This document shows positions 8,269 to 16,014 of a stretch of DNA of 48,672 nt, piece after piece. Origin of the DNA: an uncultured Planctomycetota bacterium (lineage in GTDB: Bacteria > Planctomycetota > Phycisphaerae > SM23-33); contig CAITIS010000124.1 in assembly GCA_903892515.1 (NCBI GenBank), forward strand, positions 1 through 48,672, read 5' to 3'. Below the pieces are notes generated by a model, which saw only the letters and a list, made by a program, of their open reading frames with translations, had not been told where the DNA came from and searched no databases. Numbering within the stretch: position 1 is the first letter of the stretch; each line of letters begins with the position of its first letter. A program made the translations under genes and the position numbers.

Positions 8269-9603
8269 CTACGCGGCCCTCTCGCGCTTGGGACGAATCA
8301 GCAGCGTCGCAACCAGGCCCACGGCCAGGAAGCCGCCGGCGGTTAAGAAGCAGTATCGGCTGGCCACATCGAGCTGAGTCTTGTAGGCGTCCTTAATGCT
8401 GGCGAAGACCATCGGCCCGACCACCGCTCCAGCCGACCAGGCCGTTAAGATAACGCCGTACACAACCGGCATGAGCTTGGCGCCAAAGACGTCCAGCACA
8501 AACGAGGGCATCGTGCCGAAGCCGCCACCGTAGCACAGCAGGATGTAGCAGATCAGCCCGCCGAAGACCCACGGGCTGCTGACCTGCGTCAACATCAGGA
8601 AGGCGACGATGCCGGTGGCGATCATGAGCCGGAAGGTGTTGACCCGGCCAAAGCGGTCGGAAAAGCCGCCCCAGAAGATCCGCCCCAGGCCATTGAAGAG
8701 TGAACTCACCGCCACCAGCCAGGCCCCCAGGCTCACCAGCGTCGTCTCACTCAAGCTGGGGTTGGCCCGGCCACACAGGTCGTGCATCAGCGGGCTTTGC
8801 AGGGATATGACCGCGATGCCCGCGGCGATGTTGCAGAAGAACGCCAGCCACATCAGGCCAAAGCGTCCGCTGAACAGGGCGCTGGTCGGGGATAGCTCCG
8901 CTTGAATCTGCGGCTGCGGCGCAGCTCCTAGCTGTGACGTTGTTGGTGGCACAGCCGCCCTCGGCTGTGAAGCGGCGGGCGTTTCGCTTGCCTGGGGGTT
9001 TCGCATCATGCGTGCCAGCGGCACGGTGACGATCCAGAACAACAGCCCCAGCAGGCCGAAGATAAGCGGGTAATTACCGCTGGGCAGTTGGGGCGTCTGC
9101 GTGGCCGCCGACAGTATGGGCATGAGCACCTTGCTCATCAGCAGGGCGCCCAGCCCAAAGCCCATTACGACCATGCCGGTGACCAGCCCCTTCTTGTCCG
9201 GGAACCACTTGGCCACCGTGGCCACCGGGGTGACGTAGCACAGCCCCAGGCCAATGCCGCCGATCACGCCATAGCCGGCGTACAGCAGCCATTGCGACTT
9301 GTACGCGATGGCCAGGCCGGCCAGGAGATACCCGGCGCCAAAGAGCACTGCCCCGATGGTGGCGAGTTTCCGCGGGCCGATCTTCTTGAGATTGATGCCG
9401 CCCCACGCCGCCGACAGGCCCAGGCAGGCGATGGCGATGCTGAAGGTGCCCATCACCCGGGCATTGCTCCAGCCCAGCAGCTTGACGAGCTGGCCCTGCA
9501 TACTGCTCCAGGCGTACACGGTGCCCAGGCAAAGTTGAAGGACCGTGCCGGCCACTGCGATGGACCAGCGTTTCCAACCCATTTCCAAGACGGCCTCGCT
9601 CAT
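8269..9603 (-). CDS. MFS permease of the oxalate/formate antiporter (OFA) type
   Basis: A 444-aa, 12-helix major facilitator. The first helix WSIAVAGTVLQLCLGTVYAWS and the following GGIGLGLCYVTPVATVAKWFPDKKGLVTGMVVMGFGLGA are characteristic of the OFA family. Substrate is probably a small organic anion but is not determinable. The central loop is lengthened by a low-complexity segment (about ETPAASQPRAAVPPTT), encoded partly by a perfect CACAGCCG-CCCT-CGGCTGTG hairpin at 8951-8970, the same repeat found between genes at 33835, 42094 and 47337. The gene begins 3 bp after the mntP-like gene, so the two are co-transcribed. The C-terminus ends in the basic KRERAA. Confidence 0.85.
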   Translation of the reverse strand: MSEAVLEMGWKRWSIAVAGTVLQLCLGTVYAWSSMQGQLVKLLGWSNARVMGTFSIAIACLGLSAAWGGINLKKIGPRKLATIGAVLFGAGYLLAGLAIAYKSQWLLYAGYGVIGGIGLGLCYVTPVATVAKWFPDKKGLVTGMVVMGFGLGALLMSKVLMPILSAATQTPQLPSGNYPLIFGLLGLLFWIVTVPLARMMRNPQASETPAASQPRAAVPPTTSQLGAAPQPQIQAELSPTSALFSGRFGLMWLAFFCNIAAGIAVISLQSPLMHDLCGRANPSLSETTLVSLGAWLVAVSSLFNGLGRIFWGGFSDRFGRVNTFRLMIATGIVAFLMLTQVSSPWVFGGLICYILLCYGGGFGTMPSFVLDVFGAKLMPVVYGVILTAWSAGAVVGPMVFASIKDAYKTQLDVASRYCFLTAGGFLAVGLVATLLIRPKRERAA

Positions 9604-9606
9604 CGA

Positions 9607-10191
9607 TTACCCATTCAAGAAGAGGAAACTTATCGCCAGCAGGATCAGGACGATGGCGCCGGCGATCTCGGCCGGCTTGCCGAGAAGCTTGCCCAACGTC
9701 TTGCCCAGCACGATGCCCGTCAGGGCCATTACTGCGGCCACGATACCGATGATGATGCTTGTGAACAAGATGGCGGCTCCGCCGGACAGGCCCAGCGAGA
9801 AACCAGCTACCAGTGCGTCGAGGCTCGTCACTACCGACAGCACCATCAGCGAGAGGCCGCGGGTGGGATCCTGGAGTTTCTTGTCGGCTGCTTGCTGGGC
9901 CGCATCGGAGGGGGCGACCGGGTGCGATTTGAGGGCCTCATACAGCATCCTGGCTCCCAGCAAGAACAGCAGGGCGGCGGCGATGTACTTGCCCAGCCCG
10001 CTCAGCAGCGTCGCGAGGTTTTCGCCGGCGAACCAGCCAATGAGCGGCATGAGAAACTGGAACAGCCCCATGTGCCAGGAGAGGCGGAACATTTGCCGCC
10101 GGCCATGCCAGCGGACGCCAATGCCGGCACAGACGCTCATGGCATCCATGCCTAAACCAACGGCCAATAAAAGGGATTGGAATATGGACAT
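9607..10191 (-). CDS. mntP: MntP-family manganese efflux pump (putative)
   Basis: A 194-aa membrane protein with six helices and two pseudo-symmetrical halves. The GLGMDAMSVCAGIG motif in helix 1 and TSLDALVAGFSLGL in helix 4 are the paired Asp-containing motifs of the MntP/YebN family, which exports Mn(II). It is first in a two-gene operon with the OFA permease. I found no recognisable yybP-ykoY manganese riboswitch in the 238 bp upstream, so regulation is unclear. Family call is firm; the ion is inferred from the family. Confidence 0.8.
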   Translation of the reverse strand: MSIFQSLLLAVGLGMDAMSVCAGIGVRWHGRRQMFRLSWHMGLFQFLMPLIGWFAGENLATLLSGLGKYIAAALLFLLGARMLYEALKSHPVAPSDAAQQAADKKLQDPTRGLSLMVLSVVTSLDALVAGFSLGLSGGAAILFTSIIIGIVAAVMALTGIVLGKTLGKLLGKPAEIAGAIVLILLAISFLFLNG

Positions 10192-10429
10192 TTGTTTGGT
10201 CTTCAGTTAGAAGAATCCTAGATAATGGTGACTGTTGCGGAAAAAGGCAAGATTTCACTGCATGAGCCGACCTCGCCAGCGGCAACGTATCAAGCTTGTT
10301 TGCCCGCGTGATTTGTGGACCAAGAAGCAATGGATAATCGGAATAATCTGAATCTCCTAAACCGAGAGTCATGGTTGAGCCGATGCTAGTGTCAGGCCGA
10401 AGCTGAGGTCTGCTTCAGGGTTGTAGCCG

Positions 10430-11014
10430 ATGAAGGACTTGAAGCGATTCTTTTCGACGTTTGTCGCTGCCAAGATGCTGGGCGTGGATCCAGGTTCGGT
10501 TGCCAACTGGATCGACGATGGCGTTCTCAAGGCCCATCGCACGCCTGGCGGGCATAGGCGAATACAGGTTGATGATCTTATGGCGTTTCTGGATCAGCAC
10601 CACATGCCGATTCCGCCTGACCTGCTGCCAAAGTCGCCGCACGTGGTCGTGGTGGATGATGAGCCTGAGATCGCCCGGATCATTGGCCGGGCCATTCGCC
10701 TGCAGCATCCCGATTACGAAGTCAGCGAGGCCTACGACGGCTTTCAGGCCGGCACGGTCATCACTACGCTGCTGCCCGAGGTGGTCATTTTAGACTTGCG
10801 CATGCCCGGCCTGGATGGCTTTGAGACCTGCCGCATGATCAAGGGCAACCCGCTGACCAGGACCACCCAGATCATCGTCGTAACGGCCTTTCCTTCGCAA
10901 GAGAACGAGACCCACGCCATCGAATGCGGCGCCGTGATTTGTCTGCCCAAGCCCCTGAACCTGGCTGAGCTTGTCCGCCACGTCTCCCGATTGGTCGTCG
11001 AGGCCAGGGGATAG
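10430..11014 (+). CDS. Helix-turn-helix protein fused to a C-terminal response-regulator receiver domain
   Basis: A 194-aa two-domain protein. Residues about 8-58 form an excisionase/MerR-like winged helix (AAKMLGVDPGSVANWIDDGVLKAHRTPGGHRRI). Residues about 70-190 form a CheY-like receiver with acidic pair Asp76-Asp77, phospho-acceptor Asp122 (VVILDLRMPG) and Lys174 (CLPKPL). DNA-binding domain first and receiver second is the reverse of classical response regulators. No histidine kinase is adjacent, so it is an orphan. It is divergent from the mntP operon across a 238-bp gap, but nothing shows it controls that operon. Confidence 0.88.
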   Translation: MKDLKRFFSTFVAAKMLGVDPGSVANWIDDGVLKAHRTPGGHRRIQVDDLMAFLDQHHMPIPPDLLPKSPHVVVVDDEPEIARIIGRAIRLQHPDYEVSEAYDGFQAGTVITTLLPEVVILDLRMPGLDGFETCRMIKGNPLTRTTQIIVVTAFPSQENETHAIECGAVICLPKPLNLAELVRHVSRLVVEARG

Positions 11015-11019
11015 GTTCA

Positions 11020-11478
11020 TCTTCGATTTGCGATTTTCGATGTTCGATCGAGCTGCCTTGCGCAGCATCACCAAGTTAGATATCAGATATTCGATATAAG
11101 ATATCAGGGCAAGCCAACTCCAGCCCGCCCGAGCCTCTATCGTGTGTCTGACTGCGTTTTCTGGCCGCCTGTATTTGCCGTGTAACAGGCCCCGGCTTCA
11201 GCCGGGGTGCCAGGCGGCCAATAGACGCAACCAGCCCGTTTCAACGGGCTTGAGGCTGTGCCTTCAGGCAATGGCTCAAGCCGCAGAACGGTAAGCCCGT
11301 TGAAACGGGCTGGCAGAATACGGGTGAACCAGCTGTACCCCGGCTAAAGCCGGGGCCTGCTACACGGCTTGACCAGAGTCTGTGGGTAAAGCGCGTCCTG
11401 CCAGGAATACTACTCACACACTCTATCGTTCCTGAAGTTGTATATCTACTATCTGACATGTCATATCTAATATCAGAT
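11020..11478. repeat. Composite intergenic element: AT-rich repeats flanking nested GC-rich inverted repeats
   Basis: No gene is seen in this 486-bp gap. Degenerate CGATTT/CGATG repeats (about 11022-11050) lead to an AT-rich GATATC run (11076-11107). Nested palindromes follow: arms GTGTAACAGGCCCCGGC (from 11180) and its near-complement ending at 11365, and inner arms 11231-11251 and 11293-11313, which are perfect 21-nt reverse complements. A second GATATC-type run (11440-11478) closes the element. Each arm is itself a small palindrome (CCCCGGCTAAAGCCGGGG, AGCCCGTTTCAACGGGCT). Confidence 0.85.
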
Positions 11479-11500
11479 GCCCGATCTCGCTCGGCAGCAC

Positions 11501-13063
11501 TTACTCCGCAGCCGGCGGGGGGCTGGTTGGTTCTGGTCCCGCCCCTTGCTCTGGTCTTGGCCCGGCCTGGCCGTCGGGGCGTCGGCCACCGCGGCGTCGG
11601 CGCCGGCGGCGGCGTGCCTGTCCTTGCCCCGGAGCGCCTTGCCCCTGAGCTTGATCCGGCAGGGGAGAGCCTTCTTGATTATCCTGGCTCGGCTGCGGCT
11701 GTCTGTCTTGGCCGCCCTGGTCGCCCTGGCCTACCTGCGGCCCGGCGGAGAGCGCCTCGGGGTGCCGCCGTCCACGCCGGCCTCGACGATGGCGACGCCG
11801 GGCTTGTCCTTCTCCCTGTTCGCCTGGGCGGTCCGAAGGCTGCTGCGCTGTCGTGGCCGAGTCGGAAGATTCAGAGCCAGTGTCAGCCTCGTCGGAGTCG
11901 GCCCGGACAGCTACCGGCGCGTTCAAATCAGGTGGGGCGGCATCGTCACTTGGACCCGCCAGCGCGTTGGCGCCAGCCTCGGCAGCCGCGACGGCCTGGG
12001 CTGAATCGGTGGCGGCCGCATCCTGGGCGGCATCGCTCGCAGGCGCAGGCGCCGACCACAGCGGCCGCCGTTCCGACTGCGGCTTGGCCGGGCGCGAGCG
12101 GCGTTCGGGGATCGGCTGAGGCGGCGGCTCGGGAATATTTCGCTCGACGATCTCCTCGTTGGGCACAACCACGGGCGTGCCGTCGGGCAGAATTATGCGC
12201 ACCAACTGCGTCATGATTTGCGAATCGTACACCCGGCCAATAACCCCGTCGGCGGTCTTGACCCAGATGCCTTTGCGCGGCAGCTGCTTGGTCAGGATGG
12301 TGTACGTTTCGTCTTCGTGCCGCAGGCAGCACATCAGTCGGCCGCAGCGGCCTGAGATTTTTGTCGGGTCCAGCGTGGCCTTCTGGCACTTGGCCATCTT
12401 CATGGACACGGGCTTGAGCAGCTTGAGGTACTCCTGGCAGCAGCACCGCCGGCCGCAGCGTTCGTAGTCGGCCACCAGGCGGGCCTCGTCGCGAGCGCCG
12501 ACCTGGCGCATTTCGATCCGCGTGTGGTACTGCGTGGCCAGGCCCTTGACCAGATCGCGGAAGTCGATTCGCGCCTCGGAGGTGAAGTAGAAGACGATCC
12601 GCTCGCCGCCCAGCAGGTGCTCGACGCTCACCAGCTGCATGTCGAGATTGTAGCGGCGAATTTCGTCGCGGCAGTGCGCGAACACTTCATGGACGGACTT
12701 GTCCAGGTGCGCCTGATCGTTGAGGTCCTGTGGCGTGGCCAGCCGCAATACCCTGCCGCTGCGGCTGACGGGGTAGTCAGGGCCGCTAAGTTGCAGAAAG
12801 CTTTCCAGTTGGTCAGGCGTGATGGAGAACAGGGCCGTCTCGGCCGCGATGTTGACCAGCGCCCGCCCCAGTTCGGCGCCTCTGCCGGTGCGCAGCACCA
12901 AGGCGGTGTTGGGAATCGGGGCGGTATCCAGATCGTGTCCAAAGACGCCCAGGTAGCCCATTTGGCCGTACCGGGCTACGAGTTGCTTTGGACAGGGCGG
13001 TCCGGAATCCGGAACTTCCTGATCCATCGACACGTCCTGAGGAACGTCCAAGCTTTCAGCCAT
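11501..13063 (-). CDS. PSP1-domain protein of the YaaT/RicT type with long basic C-terminal tail
   Basis: A 520-aa protein. The first 310 residues match the PSP1/RicT family: CGRRCCCQEYLKLLKPVSMKMAK (about residues 202-224) followed by KISGRCGRLMCCLRHED. In Bacillus RicT such cysteines help bind iron-sulfur clusters in the Y-complex that directs RNase Y. After about residue 310 the protein becomes disordered: Pro/Ala/Asp/Gln-rich with two arginine blocks (ARRRHRRGRRGRRH and ARRRRRRRRGGRR), similar in style to RNA-binding tails of degradosome proteins. Inference: a cytoplasmic RNA-processing cofactor with an added RNA-binding tail. The tail is very GC-rich and its reverse complement also reads open. 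Confidence 0.82.
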   Translation of the reverse strand: MAESLDVPQDVSMDQEVPDSGPPCPKQLVARYGQMGYLGVFGHDLDTAPIPNTALVLRTGRGAELGRALVNIAAETALFSITPDQLESFLQLSGPDYPVSRSGRVLRLATPQDLNDQAHLDKSVHEVFAHCRDEIRRYNLDMQLVSVEHLLGGERIVFYFTSEARIDFRDLVKGLATQYHTRIEMRQVGARDEARLVADYERCGRRCCCQEYLKLLKPVSMKMAKCQKATLDPTKISGRCGRLMCCLRHEDETYTILTKQLPRKGIWVKTADGVIGRVYDSQIMTQLVRIILPDGTPVVVPNEEIVERNIPEPPPQPIPERRSRPAKPQSERRPLWSAPAPASDAAQDAAATDSAQAVAAAEAGANALAGPSDDAAPPDLNAPVAVRADSDEADTGSESSDSATTAQQPSDRPGEQGEGQARRRHRRGRRGRRHPEALSAGPQVGQGDQGGQDRQPQPSQDNQEGSPLPDQAQGQGAPGQGQARRRRRRRRGGRRPDGQAGPRPEQGAGPEPTSPPPAAE

Positions 13064-13272
13064 TTATCCAAAATCCAGTATAAGGTTCGCCATCATCATA
13101 CCACGGGCGGGGCCAGCAGACATCGCCTCAAATTGCGGGCGTTGGCCACCATTCCGGGCCTGCGGCAAAGGACAAAGAAATACGCCCTCGCCGGCCGATA
13201 TTCAATAGCGTTACAGTATTGTACTGTCGCAGCTTGCAGAGGTTCTCGCCGGAGAAACCCCAGGAGACTTAC

Positions 13273-14028
13273 ATGAATCGGTATCGCTATTGGCTGGTCG
13301 GGCTGGTTCTGCCGCTGGCGCTGGTGACGGTCGGCTGCACCGACTCGCACGGCGTAATCGGCGATCTGCCCTCCAGTTCGATCCTGGCGGGGCAACCCTC
13401 ACCCAGCAGCGCACAGCCCGCGGCACCAGCAAGGCAGGCCGCTCCCTCGGCCGCTCGTCCAGCCAGCCCGGCCTTGGCCGGTTCGGGTTACTATCGCCGC
13501 GCCAGTTACGATCGCTCTGCCGGCGCTGGGGCCAGCGGCTGGATGCCCTCGGCGTACGACCGTCCGTGGCGGTACATTGTTATCCATCACAGCTCGACCG
13601 ACGTGGGCTCATCGGAGATTTTCGATGCCGCGCACCGCGCCAGGGGCTGGGATGAGATGGGGTATCACTTCGTCATCGACAATGGCCGGGGCGGCGGCAA
13701 TGGCCAGGTCGAGGTCGGTGGCCGATGGACCAAGCAGAAGTGGGGCGCCCACACCGGCAACACCCCCGGCAACGAGTACAACAATTACGGCATCGGCATC
13801 TGCATCGTGGGTAACTTCACCAACCACACACCCTCAGCCGCCCAGCAGGCGAGCCTGCGCAAGCTGGTGTTCTTCCTGTCCGACCGCTACGGCATCGACC
13901 CGGCCCATATCGTCGGCCATCGTGACGCCCCCAACGCCGACACGGAATGCCCCGGCGACGCCCTGTACCGCTACATCTACTCCGACCTCCGCCCCGCCGT
14001 CAGCGCCCATAAACGCGGGTTGCAATAG
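13273..14028 (+). CDS. Lipoprotein N-acetylmuramoyl-L-alanine amidase (Amidase_2/PGRP fold)
   Basis: A 251-aa protein. The ATG at 13273 has AGGAGA 5 nt upstream; a longer in-frame start at 13219 has none. The N-terminus MNRYRYWLVGLVLPLALVTVGC is a lipoprotein-type signal with Cys22 as lipid site. A Pro/Ala/Ser linker follows, then an Amidase_2 domain (about residues 95-245) with zinc ligands His105 (IVIHHSS), His216 (VGHRD) and Cys226 (TECPGD). It would hydrolyse the amide between MurNAc and the stem peptide, in the periplasm, from a membrane anchor. Relevant to the planctomycete setting, it implies peptidoglycan turnover. Confidence 0.88.
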   Translation: MNRYRYWLVGLVLPLALVTVGCTDSHGVIGDLPSSSILAGQPSPSSAQPAAPARQAAPSAARPASPALAGSGYYRRASYDRSAGAGASGWMPSAYDRPWRYIVIHHSSTDVGSSEIFDAAHRARGWDEMGYHFVIDNGRGGGNGQVEVGGRWTKQKWGAHTGNTPGNEYNNYGIGICIVGNFTNHTPSAAQQASLRKLVFFLSDRYGIDPAHIVGHRDAPNADTECPGDALYRYIYSDLRPAVSAHKRGLQ

Positions 14029-14437
14029 GTCAGAGGTCAGAGGCCGGAGGCCAGAAGCCAGAGGCCTGAGAACGCGCTCTCTTCGTTGGGTGGGCAAGCT
14101 TGGCCGCGCGACTCTCTCTTGACGCGGCGATGGGTGCCATAGGCTGACACGGCTTCGCGTTGTCTTGCGAAGCCGGGGCTGCCTATGCCAGACCCTCGCG
14201 GTAGAACCAGGCGGTAGGGTCCGCAGGTTCTTCGCCGCCGTTGGCGAAGGTTCTGCGGACGGGATTGTTCTCACGCCAGAAAACGCACTCCCCGCTCATC
14301 ATTGTTTTGTAAGCTTTTCGCTCGTGCAACGTGCCAGGACGGCGAGTGCCCGCGACCTACGCTGCGGAGATCGTCCAAACATGGTCACGCGAACAGCGTG
14401 ACCATGCCACCCGACGAATCCCGATTCCCATCCCGAC
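14029..14437. repeat. Gene-free repeat region (four repeat types)
   Basis: Directly after the amidase stop is a degenerate GGTCAGAGGCCGGAGG-type run (14029-14070). A nested family B hairpin follows at 14132-14190 (outer CATAGGC/GCCTATG, inner CGGCTTCGC/GCGAAGCCG, loop GTTGTCTT). A 51-nt element lies at 14213-14263 (GGTAGGGTCCGCAGGTTCTT start) whose second copy is at 45655-45705 in opposite orientation. A perfect family B hairpin lies at 14380-14406 (CATGGTCACGC, loop GAACA) with CCACCC after it, then a degenerate TCCCGAT run to 14455. No coding sequence is supported. Confidence 0.8.
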
Positions 14438-15631
14438 TCACGACTCCTGATTCGCCGCTTTCCGCTGCATGCCCGGGGCGAGCATGGCCACGAAGATGCT
14501 GGCGATGGCGGCGACGATGCCGGCCATGAAGGCGTACTGGTAGCCCAGCGTCCACAGCAGGCCGCCCACCAGCGGCATGGTGACCGAGGAGATATGGTTA
14601 GCGGCCACACCCATGCCCAGCGTGGCGGTGTGGTCCTCCGGCGGGGCGATGCGGCGAACGTATGTCGTTAAGGCCATGGCCATGACGAAGAAGGAATTGT
14701 CCAGCACGAAGACCGTCCAGAGCTGCCACCGCTCGTGCAGCCCGATGTAGCCGCAGAAGATCAGGATCATCGTGGCATAGTACGCCACCAGCATGCGGCG
14801 CTCGCCGAAGCGGTCGATCAGCCGGCCTACCAGCGGGGCCGACAGCCAATTGATGGCCTGGACGACGATCAGCAGCGTGCACATCACCGGCAGCGAGGTC
14901 TTGTACTTCCACACCAGCAGGAAGCCCGAAAATGCCAGCGCCGTCTGCTTCCGCCAGCCTTCCAGGAAGTTCAGCAGGTAGAAGGTGAAGTACTTCCTGC
15001 GGAAGACCAGCGGCGCCCCGGGGGCCTTGATGTCGCGCGGAATGCCCACGCAGGCCACCGCGCCCAGTATCGCCACGCCGCCGGCGACAATGAACAGCGG
15101 CCTCATGGGCACCTTCAGCAGGGTTGTCAGGGCCAACGCGACGATCAGGCCAATGCCCGCGCCCAGTGCGCCGGCCGCCTGCATCTGCCCCAGCCGCCTG
15201 CCGGTCTTTTCGGGCTCGGCCAGCGAGAGCATCATGGAATTGGGCAGGGGCATCCAGACGTGCAGGCCTTGCGACCAGACCATGCTCGAAACGATCACCC
15301 AGGGAAAGCTGTGGACCAGCGAATAGCCCGCCAGGCCCGCCCCGACCAGCACCAACATGCCGCTGGCGATAACCGGCTCGCGAAAGCCCGCCAGCAGGGC
15401 CAGCACCGCAAAGGCCAGGATGCCGCAACTTTCGCGGAAGGCTTCGAGCACGCCTTTCTGCAGGCCTTCGATATGAAGCTCCTGCACCAGGAAGTTGTCG
15501 TTGAGGCCCGTCTGGACGCTCATGCCAAAGCCCAGCAGCCCAACGGCCAGGGCCAGAAAGAATATGCCACGCCGCCGCTTGGCCTCGGAGAGCACCGGCA
15601 GGCAGTTCGATGTCGGTAACGAATCGCTCAT
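14438..15631 (-). CDS. Major facilitator superfamily permease
   Basis: A 397-aa protein with twelve predicted membrane segments. Recognisable MFS features are the helix pair around LVGRLIDRFGERRMLVAYY, matching the loop 8-9 motif, and the N-terminal GIFFLALAVGLLGFGMSVQTGLNDNFLVQELHI. I took MSDSLPTS (15631) as start; an in-frame ATG at 15670 lies in a degenerate GCTAGACGG/GGCAATAGG repeat. It does not clearly match a named subfamily and the substrate is unknown. Repeats flank both ends, so it is probably monocistronic. Confidence 0.8.
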   Translation of the reverse strand: MSDSLPTSNCLPVLSEAKRRRGIFFLALAVGLLGFGMSVQTGLNDNFLVQELHIEGLQKGVLEAFRESCGILAFAVLALLAGFREPVIASGMLVLVGAGLAGYSLVHSFPWVIVSSMVWSQGLHVWMPLPNSMMLSLAEPEKTGRRLGQMQAAGALGAGIGLIVALALTTLLKVPMRPLFIVAGGVAILGAVACVGIPRDIKAPGAPLVFRRKYFTFYLLNFLEGWRKQTALAFSGFLLVWKYKTSLPVMCTLLIVVQAINWLSAPLVGRLIDRFGERRMLVAYYATMILIFCGYIGLHERWQLWTVFVLDNSFFVMAMALTTYVRRIAPPEDHTATLGMGVAANHISSVTMPLVGGLLWTLGYQYAFMAGIVAAIASIFVAMLAPGMQRKAANQES

Positions 15632-16014
15632 AGACGCTAGACGGTAGCCGGTGGAGCAGGCAATAGGCAACAGGGAATAGGCAGCAGGTAACAGCTAACA
15701 GGCCACGGGCAACATCCGACGTGTCAGCGGGTGGAGGTGGTGCCGTCGCAATGGCTGGCTTTTTGATGTAACCGACGCGGGCCGGGCGGGCACTATGTAA
15801 CGTAACAATGGGTGACGGTGTTGCGGTGAATTCAAACAGTTGTTTTACTCCTCGGCCCGTCGGTACAATGAACGGTTGGTTTGTCTCCCGGCTTCACGCC
15901 GGGGGGCGTGCCGGTGCTCTTTCAGTCGTGAACTTATGGTGGCGCAGGTTTTTGAACCTGTGCGGCACAGTCTCCGAGAGGCTCTGCCACCCGACTTGAG
16001 TGAAAGGTTTGGCA
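15632..16014. other. Intergenic region with degenerate repeats and small hairpins
   Basis: No gene is supported in this divergent gap. It holds a GGCAATAGGCAACAGGG-type degenerate run (about 15640-15715), a CCCGGCTTCACGCCGGG palindrome (about 15888-15905), and a GCGCAGG-TTTTTGAA-CCTGTGC hairpin (about 15943-15965) inside a GGTGGC...GCCACC frame that ends at 15992, just before the RND adaptor gene. A candidate promoter lies at 15840-15869. Confidence 0.55.
15840..15869 (+). promoter_or_regulatory. Candidate sigma-70 promoter for the RND operon
   Basis: TTGTTT (15840-15845) and TACAAT (15864-15869) are separated by 18 bp, about 145 bp upstream of the adaptor start. Match to consensus is moderate; it is offered as a candidate only. 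Confidence 0.3.

Noticed and set aside
10192..10429. yybP-ykoY manganese riboswitch before mntP
   Set aside because: I looked for the conserved riboswitch core on the minus strand and did not find it.
15808..15999. Small plus-strand frame of 63 codons before the RND adaptor
   Set aside because: It runs through repeat hairpins, has no ribosome binding site and no homology.
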